Source: JAPPLB01 sp965218555
GTDB lineage: Bacteria > Acidobacteriota > Terriglobia > Bryobacterales > UBA6623
Direction: 5' to 3'
DNA: 64,000 nucleotides
NCBI GenBank assembly: GCA_965218555.1
Contig: OZ244625.1
Coordinates: 806,001-870,000, forward strand
How positions within the stretch are numbered: the first letter of the stretch is position 1; every line of letters begins with the position of its first letter. The translations under genes were made by a program, and so were the position numbers. Below the pieces are notes generated by a model that did not search any database, was not told the origin of the DNA, and worked only from the letters and a program-made list of their open reading frames with translations. Below, piece after piece: positions 16,604-23,527 of this stretch.

Positions 16604-16678
16604 CCTCGCCTGGCAGGGTTCTCCGCTTTCCGCCAGGTACAGGTGAGCGGAAAGCTCCCAACCCTTACCACCAGGAGG
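16604..16678 (+). ncRNA. Leader L7 upstream of 16687
   Basis: CCTGG (16609-16613) pairs with CCAGG (16671-16675), a covarying version of the third helix. Outer and inner stems canonical. Confidence 0.85.
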
Positions 16679-16686
16679 ATTCCATC

Positions 16687-16935
16687 ATGGCTAGCAACCT
16701 TCCGGAAACCGTATCAGAAGCCTGGCAGATGATCTGTCCGGAATACCGGCGCGACGACAACATTCGCATCTATGCGACCATCGCCGTCATTCTGACGCCG
16801 ATGGGAACCGACCCCACCGATTCCGCTACCGTTTGGGACAACGCCAGCAACGCTTACTGCGACCAGTGCGGCTTCAACGGCATCCTGCAAGACTTCCGCG
16901 ACCCCTTCAATTCCCGTCGTGACGGCGGCCGGTAG
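16687..16935 (+). CDS. Hypothetical protein (82 aa)
   Basis: Small protein with one CDQC motif near the C-terminus and a hydrophobic middle strand (IRIYATIAVILTPMG). The ATG is eight bases after the leader Shine-Dalgarno. It shares no recognisable domain with its neighbours. Confidence 0.6.
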   Translation: MASNLPETVSEAWQMICPEYRRDDNIRIYATIAVILTPMGTDPTDSATVWDNASNAYCDQCGFNGILQDFRDPFNSRRDGGR

Positions 16936-16991
16936 GCCGCCGTTTCTCTCCCCCGACTCACAGCAGCGCTCACCGCGCAAGTGTGCCCTTC

Positions 16992-17062
16992 CCCTGTCAG
17001 GGTTCTCCGCTTTCCGCCAGGTAGGGGTGAGCGGAAAGCTCCAAACCCTTACCGACAGGAGG
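16992..17062 (+). ncRNA. Leader L8 upstream of 17072
   Basis: CCTGTC (16993-16998) pairs with GACAGG (17054-17059); outer and inner stems perfect. Loop CAGGTAGGGGTGA. Confidence 0.9.
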
Positions 17063-17071
17063 ACACCATTC

Positions 17072-17614
17072 ATGAGTGCTTTCGTAGTCACTGCCGAACA
17101 CATCGCCACTTGCGCGCAGATCATCATGGAGAACGTTTACGAGTTCGCCCGGGAGAAGCCCGACGATGAGAGCATCCGCATGGACCTGGCAATGGCGAAC
17201 GTCATTTCCGTAGCCTGGCGCTACGGTCCGGAGGGGCAACGAGCGTATGCCCCGATTCTCTCCGCCATCATCGGCAACCTCGACGATGCCGGTTGGGACA
17301 CCAGCGGCACACAGCTTCCGGAAAGCACCAGCGACGTGAACAACGCCTGTTTCGACGATGAATACACGGTGACGCAATACCTCGACGATTGCCGTTCCGC
17401 CACACCGATTGTGTACACCCCGTCCGAAGCCTGGATGTATCTCTCCTGCCTCGAATACCAGTCGTGCGAGCCGCCCGAGTGGGAAGACAGCAAGGTCAGG
17501 AACTGGATTGATCAAGCGCAAAGCAGTCTCGCTTATCGCTTGGTGAGAAGCACGCTCGGCAGCCGCCACGTTTGGGAAGTGCGCGACATCGAACCCGTTG
17601 CGGTCGCGTTGTAA
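17072..17614 (+). CDS. Hypothetical protein (180 aa)
   Basis: Soluble, acidic protein with helical N-terminus (ATCAQIIMENVYEFAREKP) and several aromatic and Cys residues in the second half (EAWMYLSCLEYQSCEPPEW). No family recognised. It is flanked by leader L8 and a strong terminator, so it is likely a monocistronic unit. Confidence 0.7.
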   Translation: MSAFVVTAEHIATCAQIIMENVYEFAREKPDDESIRMDLAMANVISVAWRYGPEGQRAYAPILSAIIGNLDDAGWDTSGTQLPESTSDVNNACFDDEYTVTQYLDDCRSATPIVYTPSEAWMYLSCLEYQSCEPPEWEDSKVRNWIDQAQSSLAYRLVRSTLGSRHVWEVRDIEPVAVAL

Positions 17615-17634
17615 ACCATCCCTTCTCTTTCTTC

Positions 17635-17664
17635 CCCCGCCGCACGTGCGGCGGGGATTTTCTT
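17635..17664 (+). terminator. Intrinsic terminator
   Basis: Perfect CCCCGCCGC/GCGGCGGGG stem with an ACGT loop, then ATTTTCTTT. Confidence 0.9.
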
Positions 17665-17693
17665 TCTCAATGCATCACGGCCTGCCCCCGCGC

Positions 17694-17772
17694 CCCCCTT
17701 CGCCGTGGGTTCTCCGCTTTCCGCCAGGTACGGGTGAGCGGAAAGCTCCCAACCCACTACAGCCGAAGGAGG
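17694..17772 (+). ncRNA. Leader L9 upstream of 17782
   Basis: Outer stem extended to GTGGGTT/AACCCAC. The sequence before the Shine-Dalgarno core differs from all others (CGAAGGAGG, 17764-17772), and the upstream strand changes with it (CCCCCTTCG, 17694-17702; eight of nine pairs). Confidence 0.9.
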
Positions 17773-17781
17773 ACTTCACAG

Positions 17782-18117
17782 ATGAAAGACAAACCCCAAA
17801 CCATCGAAGTGATGTTCCGCAAGTACCGCGACAAGAGCGCTGCGATTCTCGCCGTGTTCCCCTACGTTCCGCACAACCGGGCGCAAACCCTTGTTGCCTG
17901 CTATGCCCGCATCGGCCAGCACGGAAGCGCGCAGATGACGCACGTTCTCTCCGCGACCCGGCCGGCGAAGCCCGACGAGTACAACGAGCTGTACCGCGAG
18001 CTCAAGCACATCTACGAACGCACGCACTTTCCCCGCGATCCCGTCTACCAGCTCAAGATCATCGAGCGGCGTTCCTCGAAACGCATGAGGGAAGCCCTTG
18101 AGAAAGCGAGGCAATAA
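17782..18117 (+). CDS. Hypothetical protein (111 aa), first of a three-gene operon
   Basis: Basic, helical protein (MFRKYRDKSAAILAVFPYV; ERRSSKRMREALEKARQ). Four bases separate it from the next gene, so one leader (L9) may serve three genes. Its pattern could fit a small nucleic-acid-binding protein, but no domain is recognised. Confidence 0.65.
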   Translation: MKDKPQTIEVMFRKYRDKSAAILAVFPYVPHNRAQTLVACYARIGQHGSAQMTHVLSATRPAKPDEYNELYRELKHIYERTHFPRDPVYQLKIIERRSSKRMREALEKARQ

Positions 18118-18121
18118 CGCC

Positions 18122-18418
18122 ATGTCCGATCAGTTGCACTTCATCCGAAGCGGCGAGCCGCTCGATTCGAAGGAGAAAGTCTCGATGATCGAGTGCGGTT
18201 GCTGCGAGTATCACCACCGCTCCGACTTCTGGGGCGACTGCCGCACCGACTCCCAGCGCTTCCTGCCCCATGACCCCATCGACGGCGAGCCGGAATACAT
18301 TTGCGCGGACGGCTACCACTGGATTACAGATGCCGAATGGATACGGCGCGAGGACGCCCGCACCCAGGAGACCGACTCTCACCCTCACACCCCGCACGAG
18401 AAAGGAGCATCATCATGA
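18122..18418 (+). CDS. Small Cys/His-rich protein (98 aa)
   Basis: Contains CGCCEYHHRSDFWGDC, a dense Cys/His cluster that could bind zinc, then an acidic, Trp/Tyr-containing tail. It overlaps the next gene as ATGA. Unknown function; second gene of the L9 operon. Confidence 0.65.
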   Translation: MSDQLHFIRSGEPLDSKEKVSMIECGCCEYHHRSDFWGDCRTDSQRFLPHDPIDGEPEYICADGYHWITDAEWIRREDARTQETDSHPHTPHEKGASS

Positions 18419-18753
18419 TTCGCCACGAAGATATCGTTATGGAAACCCTGCCCGATCCCTGCCCCGATACCTCCTATCTGGAGCAGGAAGGCTTCGAGGA
18501 ACGCTTGCGCCAGGCCAACAACGGCGACTTCGGATTCATGGGCATCCGAGCTTCCTGTACCCTGCTCATCGGAATCGGCCAGGCCGGCCACGTCATCCTC
18601 CACCGCTTCAAGAGCCCCGGCATTTGGGGAGTGGAAACCGACTCCGATCCTTCTTACGTCCAGGAGCTCTTCGAGAACGAGCGATCGATCCTTCTCACCA
18701 TGCTCGACGCGATCGGCTGCCAGCACAGCGCGAACGGCCGCAGCGCTTCCTGA
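18415..18753 (+). CDS. Hypothetical protein (112 aa)
   Basis: I start at the ATG at 18415, which overlaps the previous stop and follows an AAAGGAGC Shine-Dalgarno. Soluble, with a hydrophobic core segment (ASCTLLIGIGQAGHVILHRF). Third gene of the L9 operon, closed by a terminator at 18773. No family recognised. Confidence 0.65.
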   Translation: MIRHEDIVMETLPDPCPDTSYLEQEGFEERLRQANNGDFGFMGIRASCTLLIGIGQAGHVILHRFKSPGIWGVETDSDPSYVQELFENERSILLTMLDAIGCQHSANGRSAS

Positions 18754-18772
18754 AAACCCCTTCTCCAACAGG

Positions 18773-18808
18773 CCCTTGCGCGTCACCGCATCGTGCAAGG
18801 GTCTTTCT
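18773..18808 (+). terminator. Intrinsic terminator
   Basis: CCCTTGC/GCAAGGG stem followed by TCTTTCT. Confidence 0.65.
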
Positions 18809-18810
18809 CT

Positions 18811-18832
18811 GTGCGCTCGAGCTTCCGCGCTT
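18811..18832 (+). repeat. Short repeat S, copy 1
   Basis: 22 bases beginning GTGCGCTCGAGCTTCCGC, identical at 25602-25623; a weaker relative (AGCTTTTTCGCTTGAGCACA) is at 14431-14450. All lie upstream of plus-strand genes, and a TTGTCA / TACTCT promoter-like pair overlaps copy 1, so a promoter role is possible. Confidence 0.5.
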
Positions 18833-18922
18833 TGTCAAAATCCAGGTTTCTCCGTACTCTTTTCCCTAGAGACAGATCCCAACAACCATGTCATTCCCTT
18901 GGGTTGCGCTTGAAGCTAACCC

Positions 18923-18996
18923 CCGCCTGACGAGGGTTCTCCGCTTTCCGCCAGGTACGTGTGAGCGGAAAGCTCCCAACCCTTACTCCCAGGAGG
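18923..18996 (+). ncRNA. Leader L10 upstream of 19007
   Basis: Canonical outer and inner stems; CCTG upstream pairs with CAGG of the Shine-Dalgarno (18990-18993). Confidence 0.85.
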
Positions 18997-19006
18997 ATTC
19001 TCCAAC

Positions 19007-19237
19007 ATGTCACACTTCGATGAAGTCCATCTGACCGTCGCGGCCAAGCCGCCGAGCAAAGAAAACGACATGCCCGAAAAGCCCGTTTGCGCAGCCTGCC
19101 GCAGTGAAGAGATCACCTTCGACGCCACCGCCTGTTGGGACACCAAAAAGCATCAGTTCGAATACGACATTTCCGATGGCAAGGTGTTCTGCCTCTATTG
19201 CGACGGCAAGCAGAACGTCGATTGGGTTGCCATCTAG
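19007..19237 (+). CDS. Small zinc-ribbon-like protein (76 aa)
   Basis: Two CxxC pairs, CAAC and CLYC, about 40 residues apart suggest a zinc ribbon. Residues between them are mixed beta (KKHQFEYDISDGKVF). It could be a small DNA/RNA-binding or protein-binding adaptor. Leader L10 carries its Shine-Dalgarno, ten bases from the ATG. Confidence 0.65.
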   Translation: MSHFDEVHLTVAAKPPSKENDMPEKPVCAACRSEEITFDATACWDTKKHQFEYDISDGKVFCLYCDGKQNVDWVAI

Positions 19238-19401
19238 CCGGCCAGCCGCATCCAAAGAATTTCAATCGAAGAATACGTCGGCCTGGTGGTCCATGACCAC
19301 TTCAACCCGGCCGCCAAGCGCCGAAGGAAATACTACACCCCACGTCTCTTCTACAACTACCAGTTCGATCCCGATTGATCCCTTCATCCCTTCAAGCACC
19401 A

Positions 19402-19476
19402 TCCCCCTGCAGCGGGTTCTCCGCTTTCCGCCAGATACGAGCGAGCGGAAAGCTCCCAACCCTTACCTCCAGGAGG
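19402..19476 (+). ncRNA. Leader L11 upstream of 19486
   Basis: Loop has a unique CAGATACGAGCGA. Outer and inner stems are intact. CCTG (before the outer stem) pairs with CAGG; flanking CC and AG bases extend the match. Confidence 0.85.
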
Positions 19477-19485
19477 ATTCCTTCG

Positions 19486-19995
19486 ATGACAGCCACTCTC
19501 ACCCATCCCGCAGCTCTCAGCGTCGATACGCTGACCATGACGGAACCCGACTCGCTCCCCGATTCCATGACCGATGTTCTCGTTGCGACCATCTTCGACG
19601 CCCGCAGCCTCGATCCCAACACCTACCGGCCGCGCAGCCAGGAATGGCACAGCGCCACCGAGGAAGGGCCTTGCGAGATTTGTCTCGCCGGCAGCCTGAT
19701 CGCCGGAACCTTCAACTCCTCTCCCAACCGGACCATGTTTCCGTATATGTTCTCCGCTGACACCGAGCGCAAACTGGAGGCCCTCGACTACATGCGCCTC
19801 GGGAAGTGGGCGCTGGCCTACAAGACCTTCTACAGCCGCCGGCCGGCTCGTCCGGTCGAGGAACGGCTCACGTTCCTGCCATTGCCGCACAACAGCAGCT
19901 TCAACGGCTGGCAGGAGTTTCAATCCCACCTCGATTCGCTGGAGTCCATCGTCGCTGACCTTCGCTCGATCGAGCGCGACGCCCACAGCCTCTAG
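19486..19995 (+). CDS. Hypothetical protein, tandem paralog A (169 aa)
   Basis: Shares its whole length with the next gene (20090): a variable Ser/Thr/Pro N-terminus, then LPDSMTDVLVATI, an invariant ICLAGSLIAGT block, MFSADTERKLEALD, and a C-terminal helix. The CxxCLAGSLIAG block recalls a small metal or disulfide site (CEIC). The pair clearly arose by duplication together with the leader. Function unknown. Confidence 0.7.
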   Translation: MTATLTHPAALSVDTLTMTEPDSLPDSMTDVLVATIFDARSLDPNTYRPRSQEWHSATEEGPCEICLAGSLIAGTFNSSPNRTMFPYMFSADTERKLEALDYMRLGKWALAYKTFYSRRPARPVEERLTFLPLPHNSSFNGWQEFQSHLDSLESIVADLRSIERDAHSL

Positions 19996-20003
19996 CGCTT
20001 AAT

Positions 20004-20080
20004 TGTCCCGGCAGGGCGGGTTCTCCGCTTTCCGCCAGGTACGGGCGAGCGGAAAGCTCCCAACCCTTGCCACCAGGAGG
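20004..20080 (+). ncRNA. Leader L12 upstream of 20090
   Basis: Outer and inner stems perfect. The third helix is weak here (CCCGG against CCAGG). Confidence 0.8.
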
Positions 20081-20089
20081 ATTCCTTCG

Positions 20090-20599
20090 ATGACAGACTC
20101 TCCACCGAATCCCGCAGCTCCCCAAACCAGGGCTACATCCACGACGAAATCCAGATCGCTCCCCGACAACATGAGCGATCTTCTCGCAACCGCCATCGCA
20201 GATGCCCGCCGCCTCGATCCCGAAACCTACCATCCTGACAGCGATCAATGGCACACCGCCGTCCATCAATGGAAATGCGAGGTTTGTCTCGCCGGCAGCC
20301 TGATCGCCGGAACCTTACAGGTTTCGCCCAAACATACCGTGTTCCCAGGCATGTTCTCCGACGACACGGAACACAAACTCGACGCCCTCGACTGCACGCG
20401 TCTCGGAGCATGGACGCTGGCTTACCACAAGTTCTACGGCCACGAGCCTTCCTTCTCCACCGCAGAGAAACTCACTTTGCTGCCGCAACCGACCGACCGC
20501 AACTTCACCGGCTGGGCAGCCTTTCGAGCGCACCTTGACTCGATGGAAGCCATCGTTGACCAGTTGCGCGAGATCGAGCACAACCCCCACCCGATCTAG
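20090..20599 (+). CDS. Hypothetical protein, tandem paralog B (169 aa)
   Basis: Same length and layout as the gene at 19486 (LPDNMSDLLATAI, CEVCLAGSLIAGT, MFSDDTEHKLDALD), with many substitutions, so the duplication is not recent. The conserved C-x-x-CLAGSLIAG core supports a real protein. Function unknown. Confidence 0.7.
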   Translation: MTDSPPNPAAPQTRATSTTKSRSLPDNMSDLLATAIADARRLDPETYHPDSDQWHTAVHQWKCEVCLAGSLIAGTLQVSPKHTVFPGMFSDDTEHKLDALDCTRLGAWTLAYHKFYGHEPSFSTAEKLTLLPQPTDRNFTGWAAFRAHLDSMEAIVDQLREIEHNPHPI

Positions 20600-20610
20600 C
20601 GCTTGCGCTT

Positions 20611-20686
20611 TCCCCGGCCTGGCGGGTTCTCCGCTTTCCGCCAGGTACGGGCGAGCGGAAAGCTCCCAACCCTTACCGACAGGAGG
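20611..20686 (+). ncRNA. Leader L13 upstream of 20698
   Basis: Stems canonical; CCTG (20618-20621) pairs with CAGG (20680-20683). Confidence 0.85.
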
Positions 20687-20697
20687 CTCACAACCCC

Positions 20698-21336
20698 ATG
20701 CATCACAAGGCTCACGACCAGTGGAATCTCGACACCGGCAAACCGATCCAATCCATGCTCCGATCGGAGCAGACCGTCAGCTCTTCCGAGGACCGCTTCG
20801 CCTGGCATTTGAAGCAGGCCGGCCACCTGTGCCGGCGCGAGTACGACCAGCTCGACGCTGCCCAACTCGCCGACGAACTCATCCGCTACTCCAATGAGCA
20901 ACTGTTTCTCTGCCGCAGCCATTGCCGCGACGTAGTGAAGGTGTTGTTGCTTCTCGCCAACGCTTCCTCGACCGACAGCAAGGCGCGCACCGAATGGAAA
21001 CGCGATCTGGTCTTTCGCCGCGTTCAAATCTCGCAGCTTCTCCGCAGCAATCCTTCCATGAAGGAGTTTCTCCCCGCCATCCTCAGCTTCGCCTGGCACG
21101 TCGGCCGCATGTACGCGGCCATGGACCTGCATTCCGGCCATTACCTCCCCCTGGATCGCCGCTACCGCATACTGAAGGCCGAGCGCCTGGCGGGCAACTG
21201 GAACAGCCGGCTTCCCTTCCATTGCCCCTGGAGGCCTTCGGAGATCCTCGGCTACGATCCCAGCAACACAGGCGAGGCTCTCACCGATCCCCGCTCGCTT
21301 CCCTTCGAGGAACCCGCAGCAGCATCAGTAGCATGA
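20698..21336 (+). CDS. DUF29-like protein
   Basis: 213 residues with the DUF29 arrangement: W-containing N-terminus (FAWHLKQAGHLCRREYDQLD), ELIRYSNEQ in place of the usual NLIEEI, an LLLLA helix, WKRDLVFRRVQISQLLRSNPSMKEFL, then a C-terminal Pro/Cys-rich end (LPFHCPWRPSEILGYD). The family is widespread and of unknown function. A second member is at 24777. Starts 11 bases after leader L13. Confidence 0.65.
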   Translation: MHHKAHDQWNLDTGKPIQSMLRSEQTVSSSEDRFAWHLKQAGHLCRREYDQLDAAQLADELIRYSNEQLFLCRSHCRDVVKVLLLLANASSTDSKARTEWKRDLVFRRVQISQLLRSNPSMKEFLPAILSFAWHVGRMYAAMDLHSGHYLPLDRRYRILKAERLAGNWNSRLPFHCPWRPSEILGYDPSNTGEALTDPRSLPFEEPAAASVA

Positions 21337-21863
21337 TGCTGACGCTGCCAGCCCCATTCCTGTTTCACACCTTCCACCACCGCGCTGCCGGCTTCGCGTC
21401 GGCAGACTACATCTTCGAGCTGCATCGGGTTCTCCCCCCGAGCCATCTTCCCCTACGGTCCGTTCGAGGTGCGGGTTGCGTCAGGTCAGCTCCTTCGTCG
21501 CTGTTCGCTATTCGTCGCGCTGCGGTACCCGTTTCGTCACGGCCGCCGTGCCGTGCCGAGTCCTTTCATTGGGTTGTCCTTTCGTTCGCGCCAGCAGGCG
21601 CTCATGCACTGTCGGTTCCGTCCCGCTTCGGCTGCCGCGGGAATGAATGAGGTAAAAAGCCCTTCACTGGAGGCCGCTGACGCGGCGTTCCGCTTCGAGG
21701 TGGACCCCCACCCCCGGATTCGAGTCCGGATCATGCGCATGTCGCCGGCGCCGTCGCGCGGATCCGCCGTAACCAGGCCCCACGAACCGGCCTTTTTGCC
21801 CGTCTTTTCTCTGACGCGCTAGGCGCGTGCGAGCGTGGTCCGGCTTGTGTCAATCCTGAATCC
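21337..21863. other. Noncoding region upstream of the first par module
   Basis: About 530 bases without a credible gene. It holds repeat family R copy 3. GGGTTCTCC at 21427 resembles the first nine bases of the leader family but nothing else of it follows. The A/T-richer stretch just before the iterons probably includes the par promoter. Confidence 0.5.
21654..21732 (+). repeat. Repeat family R, copy 3
   Basis: CCGCTGACGCGGCG, then TTCCGCTTCGAGGTGGACCC and CCCCCGGATTCGAG in the same order as copies 1 and 2; slightly shortened. Confidence 0.75.
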
Positions 21864-21951
21864 GTGCAGAATTGAAAGGTTGCACGCTTGCAGATTTGCA
21901 GGATTGCACGTTTGCAGTCTTGCACGCTTGCAGCCCTGATGTCTTGCAGTC
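21864..21951 (+). repeat. par1 iterons: 8-bp phased TTGCA repeats
   Basis: From 21880 to 21951 the sequence reads in 8-base registers, TTGCA followed by three variable bases. There are seven in a row, one empty register (21936-21943), then one more. A degenerate copy (GTGCAGAA) sits in register at 21864. It ends seven bases before the parA ATG. This is the expected form of a centromere/operator for a ribbon-helix-helix ParB-type protein. Confidence 0.85.
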
Positions 21952-21958
21952 TACGTCT

Positions 21959-22612
21959 ATGAAAACCATCGCCATCGTCAGCCAGAAAGGCGGTTCCGGT
22001 AAAACCACCCTGGCCTTGCACCTGGCCGTCGCTTCGGCCTCTTCCGGACAGAACACCGCCGTCATCGACCTCGATCCGCAGGCTTCCGCCACGAACTGGT
22101 CGGACCGCCGCGAGGCCGAGCTGCCCGTCGTGCTCTCGGCTCATGCCAGCCGTTTGCGGCAGGAGATCGCGCGGGTTCGCGAGATCGGCGGCGAAATGCT
22201 CTACGTCGATACCGCTCCGCATTCCGACAGCGCCGCCCTGGAGGCGGCCATCGTTGCCGACCTGGTGCTGATCCCCTGCCGGCCGGCGATCCTCGATCTG
22301 GAGGCCATCAACAACACGCTCAACTTCCTTCGAACCACCGCTACGCCCGTGCTGGTCGTTCTCAACGCGACCGCCGCCACCGGCCATGATGCGCATGATG
22401 CCGAAGCCGCGCTCATCGCCCATCAGGTTGAAACCTGCCCCGTCCGCCTCGGCCGCCGTATCGCGTTCGCCCGGGCTCTTGTCGCCGGCCAGGCCGCGCA
22501 GGAGTTCGAGCCCAACGGCAAGGCCGCCCGCGAGATTGCAGAGTTGCACACCTTCGTTCTTGCACGCTTGCAGGACTTCAAGACTTCAAACAACGGAAAT
22601 CCCCTGACATGA
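21959..22612 (+). CDS. parA: ParA-type partition ATPase (module 1)
   Basis: 217 residues, Walker-type cytoskeletal ATPase that segregates plasmid copies. Deviant Walker A is KGGSGKTT (residues 10-17), with DLDPQAS (A' motif) near residue 40 and YVDTAPHSD (Walker B) near 82. It is of the short type (ParF/IncC-like) without an N-terminal HTH. Start chosen at the ATG after the iterons, which makes VSQKGGSGKT N-terminal as usual. It overlaps the downstream RHH gene by four bases. The end of its own reading frame carries more iterons (22536-22575). Confidence 0.92.
   Translation: MKTIAIVSQKGGSGKTTLALHLAVASASSGQNTAVIDLDPQASATNWSDRREAELPVVLSAHASRLRQEIARVREIGGEMLYVDTAPHSDSAALEAAIVADLVLIPCRPAILDLEAINNTLNFLRTTATPVLVVLNATAATGHDAHDAEAALIAHQVETCPVRLGRRIAFARALVAGQAAQEFEPNGKAAREIAELHTFVLARLQDFKTSNNGNPLT
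22536..22575 (+). repeat. Second cluster of par1 iterons inside the parA 3' end
   Basis: TTGCAGAG, TTGCACAC, an empty register, TTGCACGC, TTGCAGGA, all in 8-base phase, embedded in codons for the ParA C-terminus and 34 bases before the RHH gene start. Confidence 0.8.
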
Positions 22613-22848
22613 CCAAAACCGGTTTCGCTGCCGCCTTCAAATCTTCGTCTCCCCCTCCGGATCCGCACTCCCCCGTTACCCCTCCACCCCAGCGCAAGAC
22701 CAAGCGCAGACATATCGGAGGTTACTTCGATCCGGAAGTCGCCAAGCGCTTGCGGATGCTGGCTTCGGAGGAAGAAACCACCGTCCAGGAGCTCCTCACC
22801 GAAGCCCTTCGCCTCATGTTCGAGAAACGGGGATTGTCCGTACTGTGA
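22609..22848 (+). CDS. Ribbon-helix-helix partition protein (module 1)
   Basis: 79 residues: a Pro/Lys-rich flexible N-terminus and a C-terminal RHH fold (RRHIGGYFDPEVAKRL, then TTVQELLTEALRLMFEKRG). The size and location directly after parA match ParG/Omega-type centromere-binding proteins. It would bind the TTGCA iterons and autoregulate. A distinct relative is encoded at 42870. Confidence 0.85.
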   Translation: MTKTGFAAAFKSSSPPPDPHSPVTPPPQRKTKRRHIGGYFDPEVAKRLRMLASEEETTVQELLTEALRLMFEKRGLSVL

Positions 22849-23018
22849 CCGAATCGCGGCGCTGGTTCCTTCGCTGGGTCTGCCTTCCCGCCCTCGTCTG
22901 GCTGCTCTTCATCGCAGCCTTGACTTTCTACCACCCCAGCCGTTTCCGGCTCGGGTTTCTCGCCGTTCTCACCTTGCTGGTCGCCTTCGGCCTCGCCTTT
23001 TTCGGCACGTCCTTCTGA
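22845..23018 (+). CDS. Small two-span membrane protein
   Basis: 57 residues starting at a GTG that overlaps the RHH stop (GTGA). Two hydrophobic helices (VCLPALVWLLFIAALTF and FLAVLTLLVAFGLAFF) separated by a basic loop HPSRFRLG. The third gene of the par operon by position; function unknown. Confidence 0.6.
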   Translation: MTESRRWFLRWVCLPALVWLLFIAALTFYHPSRFRLGFLAVLTLLVAFGLAFFGTSF

Positions 23019-23101
23019 CCGTTCCCTTCGGTGTTCCCGCGTTCTAGAGCATTTTCAGCGATAATGAAGACGGCTCTGGCGAATGCTTCGACGCGAAGAC
23101 G

Positions 23102-23527
23102 ATGGCGAAAGCCTATGCGGACGATTTGCGCCGCAAACTCATCGAGGCGCATCAGCAGGGAGAAGGAAGTCTGGAAGTGTTGGCCCGGCGATTCCACGTC
23201 AGCGTGGGCTGGGCCAAGAAGGTGTCGGCGACGTTTCGACGCACCGGCAGTTGGGCGCGCCCACCGTCGGGCCGGCGAGGTCCGCGCAGCAAATTTACTG
23301 CGGAGATACGCCGGCAGGTGGGCGCATGGATCGAAGAGCATCCCGATCTGACTTTGCACGAACTGCAGTCGCGGCTGCGCGACGAGTTGCGGCTGAGAGC
23401 GAGTATCGGTCGGTTGTGGAGTCTGTTGCGCGAGTTGGGGCTGCGCTTAAAAAAAAATCGCTCTAGGCCGCTGAGCAAGACACCGCCGCCAACCGACAGC
23501 GACGTTCTCGGTGGCGGGAACAAGTAA
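23102..23527 (+). CDS. IS630 transposase, DNA-binding N-terminal frame
   Basis: Helix-turn-helix region: YADDLRRKLIEAHQQGEGSL, then VSVGWAKKVSATFRR and a second HTH, LTLHELQSRLRDEL. After KK it runs into a nonsense tail, because a run of nine A (23449-23457) shifts the frame relative to the catalytic part. IS630 elements often need a frameshift here to make the full transposase. Confidence 0.85.
   Translation: MAKAYADDLRRKLIEAHQQGEGSLEVLARRFHVSVGWAKKVSATFRRTGSWARPPSGRRGPRSKFTAEIRRQVGAWIEEHPDLTLHELQSRLRDELRLRASIGRLWSLLRELGLRLKKNRSRPLSKTPPPTDSDVLGGGNK

Noticed and set aside
10855..20686. Integron cassette array with the repeated hairpins as attC sites
   Set aside because: attC sites start RYYYAAC and end GTTRRRY and follow the gene. 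Here the polarity is reversed (GGGTT first, AACCC last), each element precedes a gene and contains its Shine-Dalgarno, and no integrase is visible.
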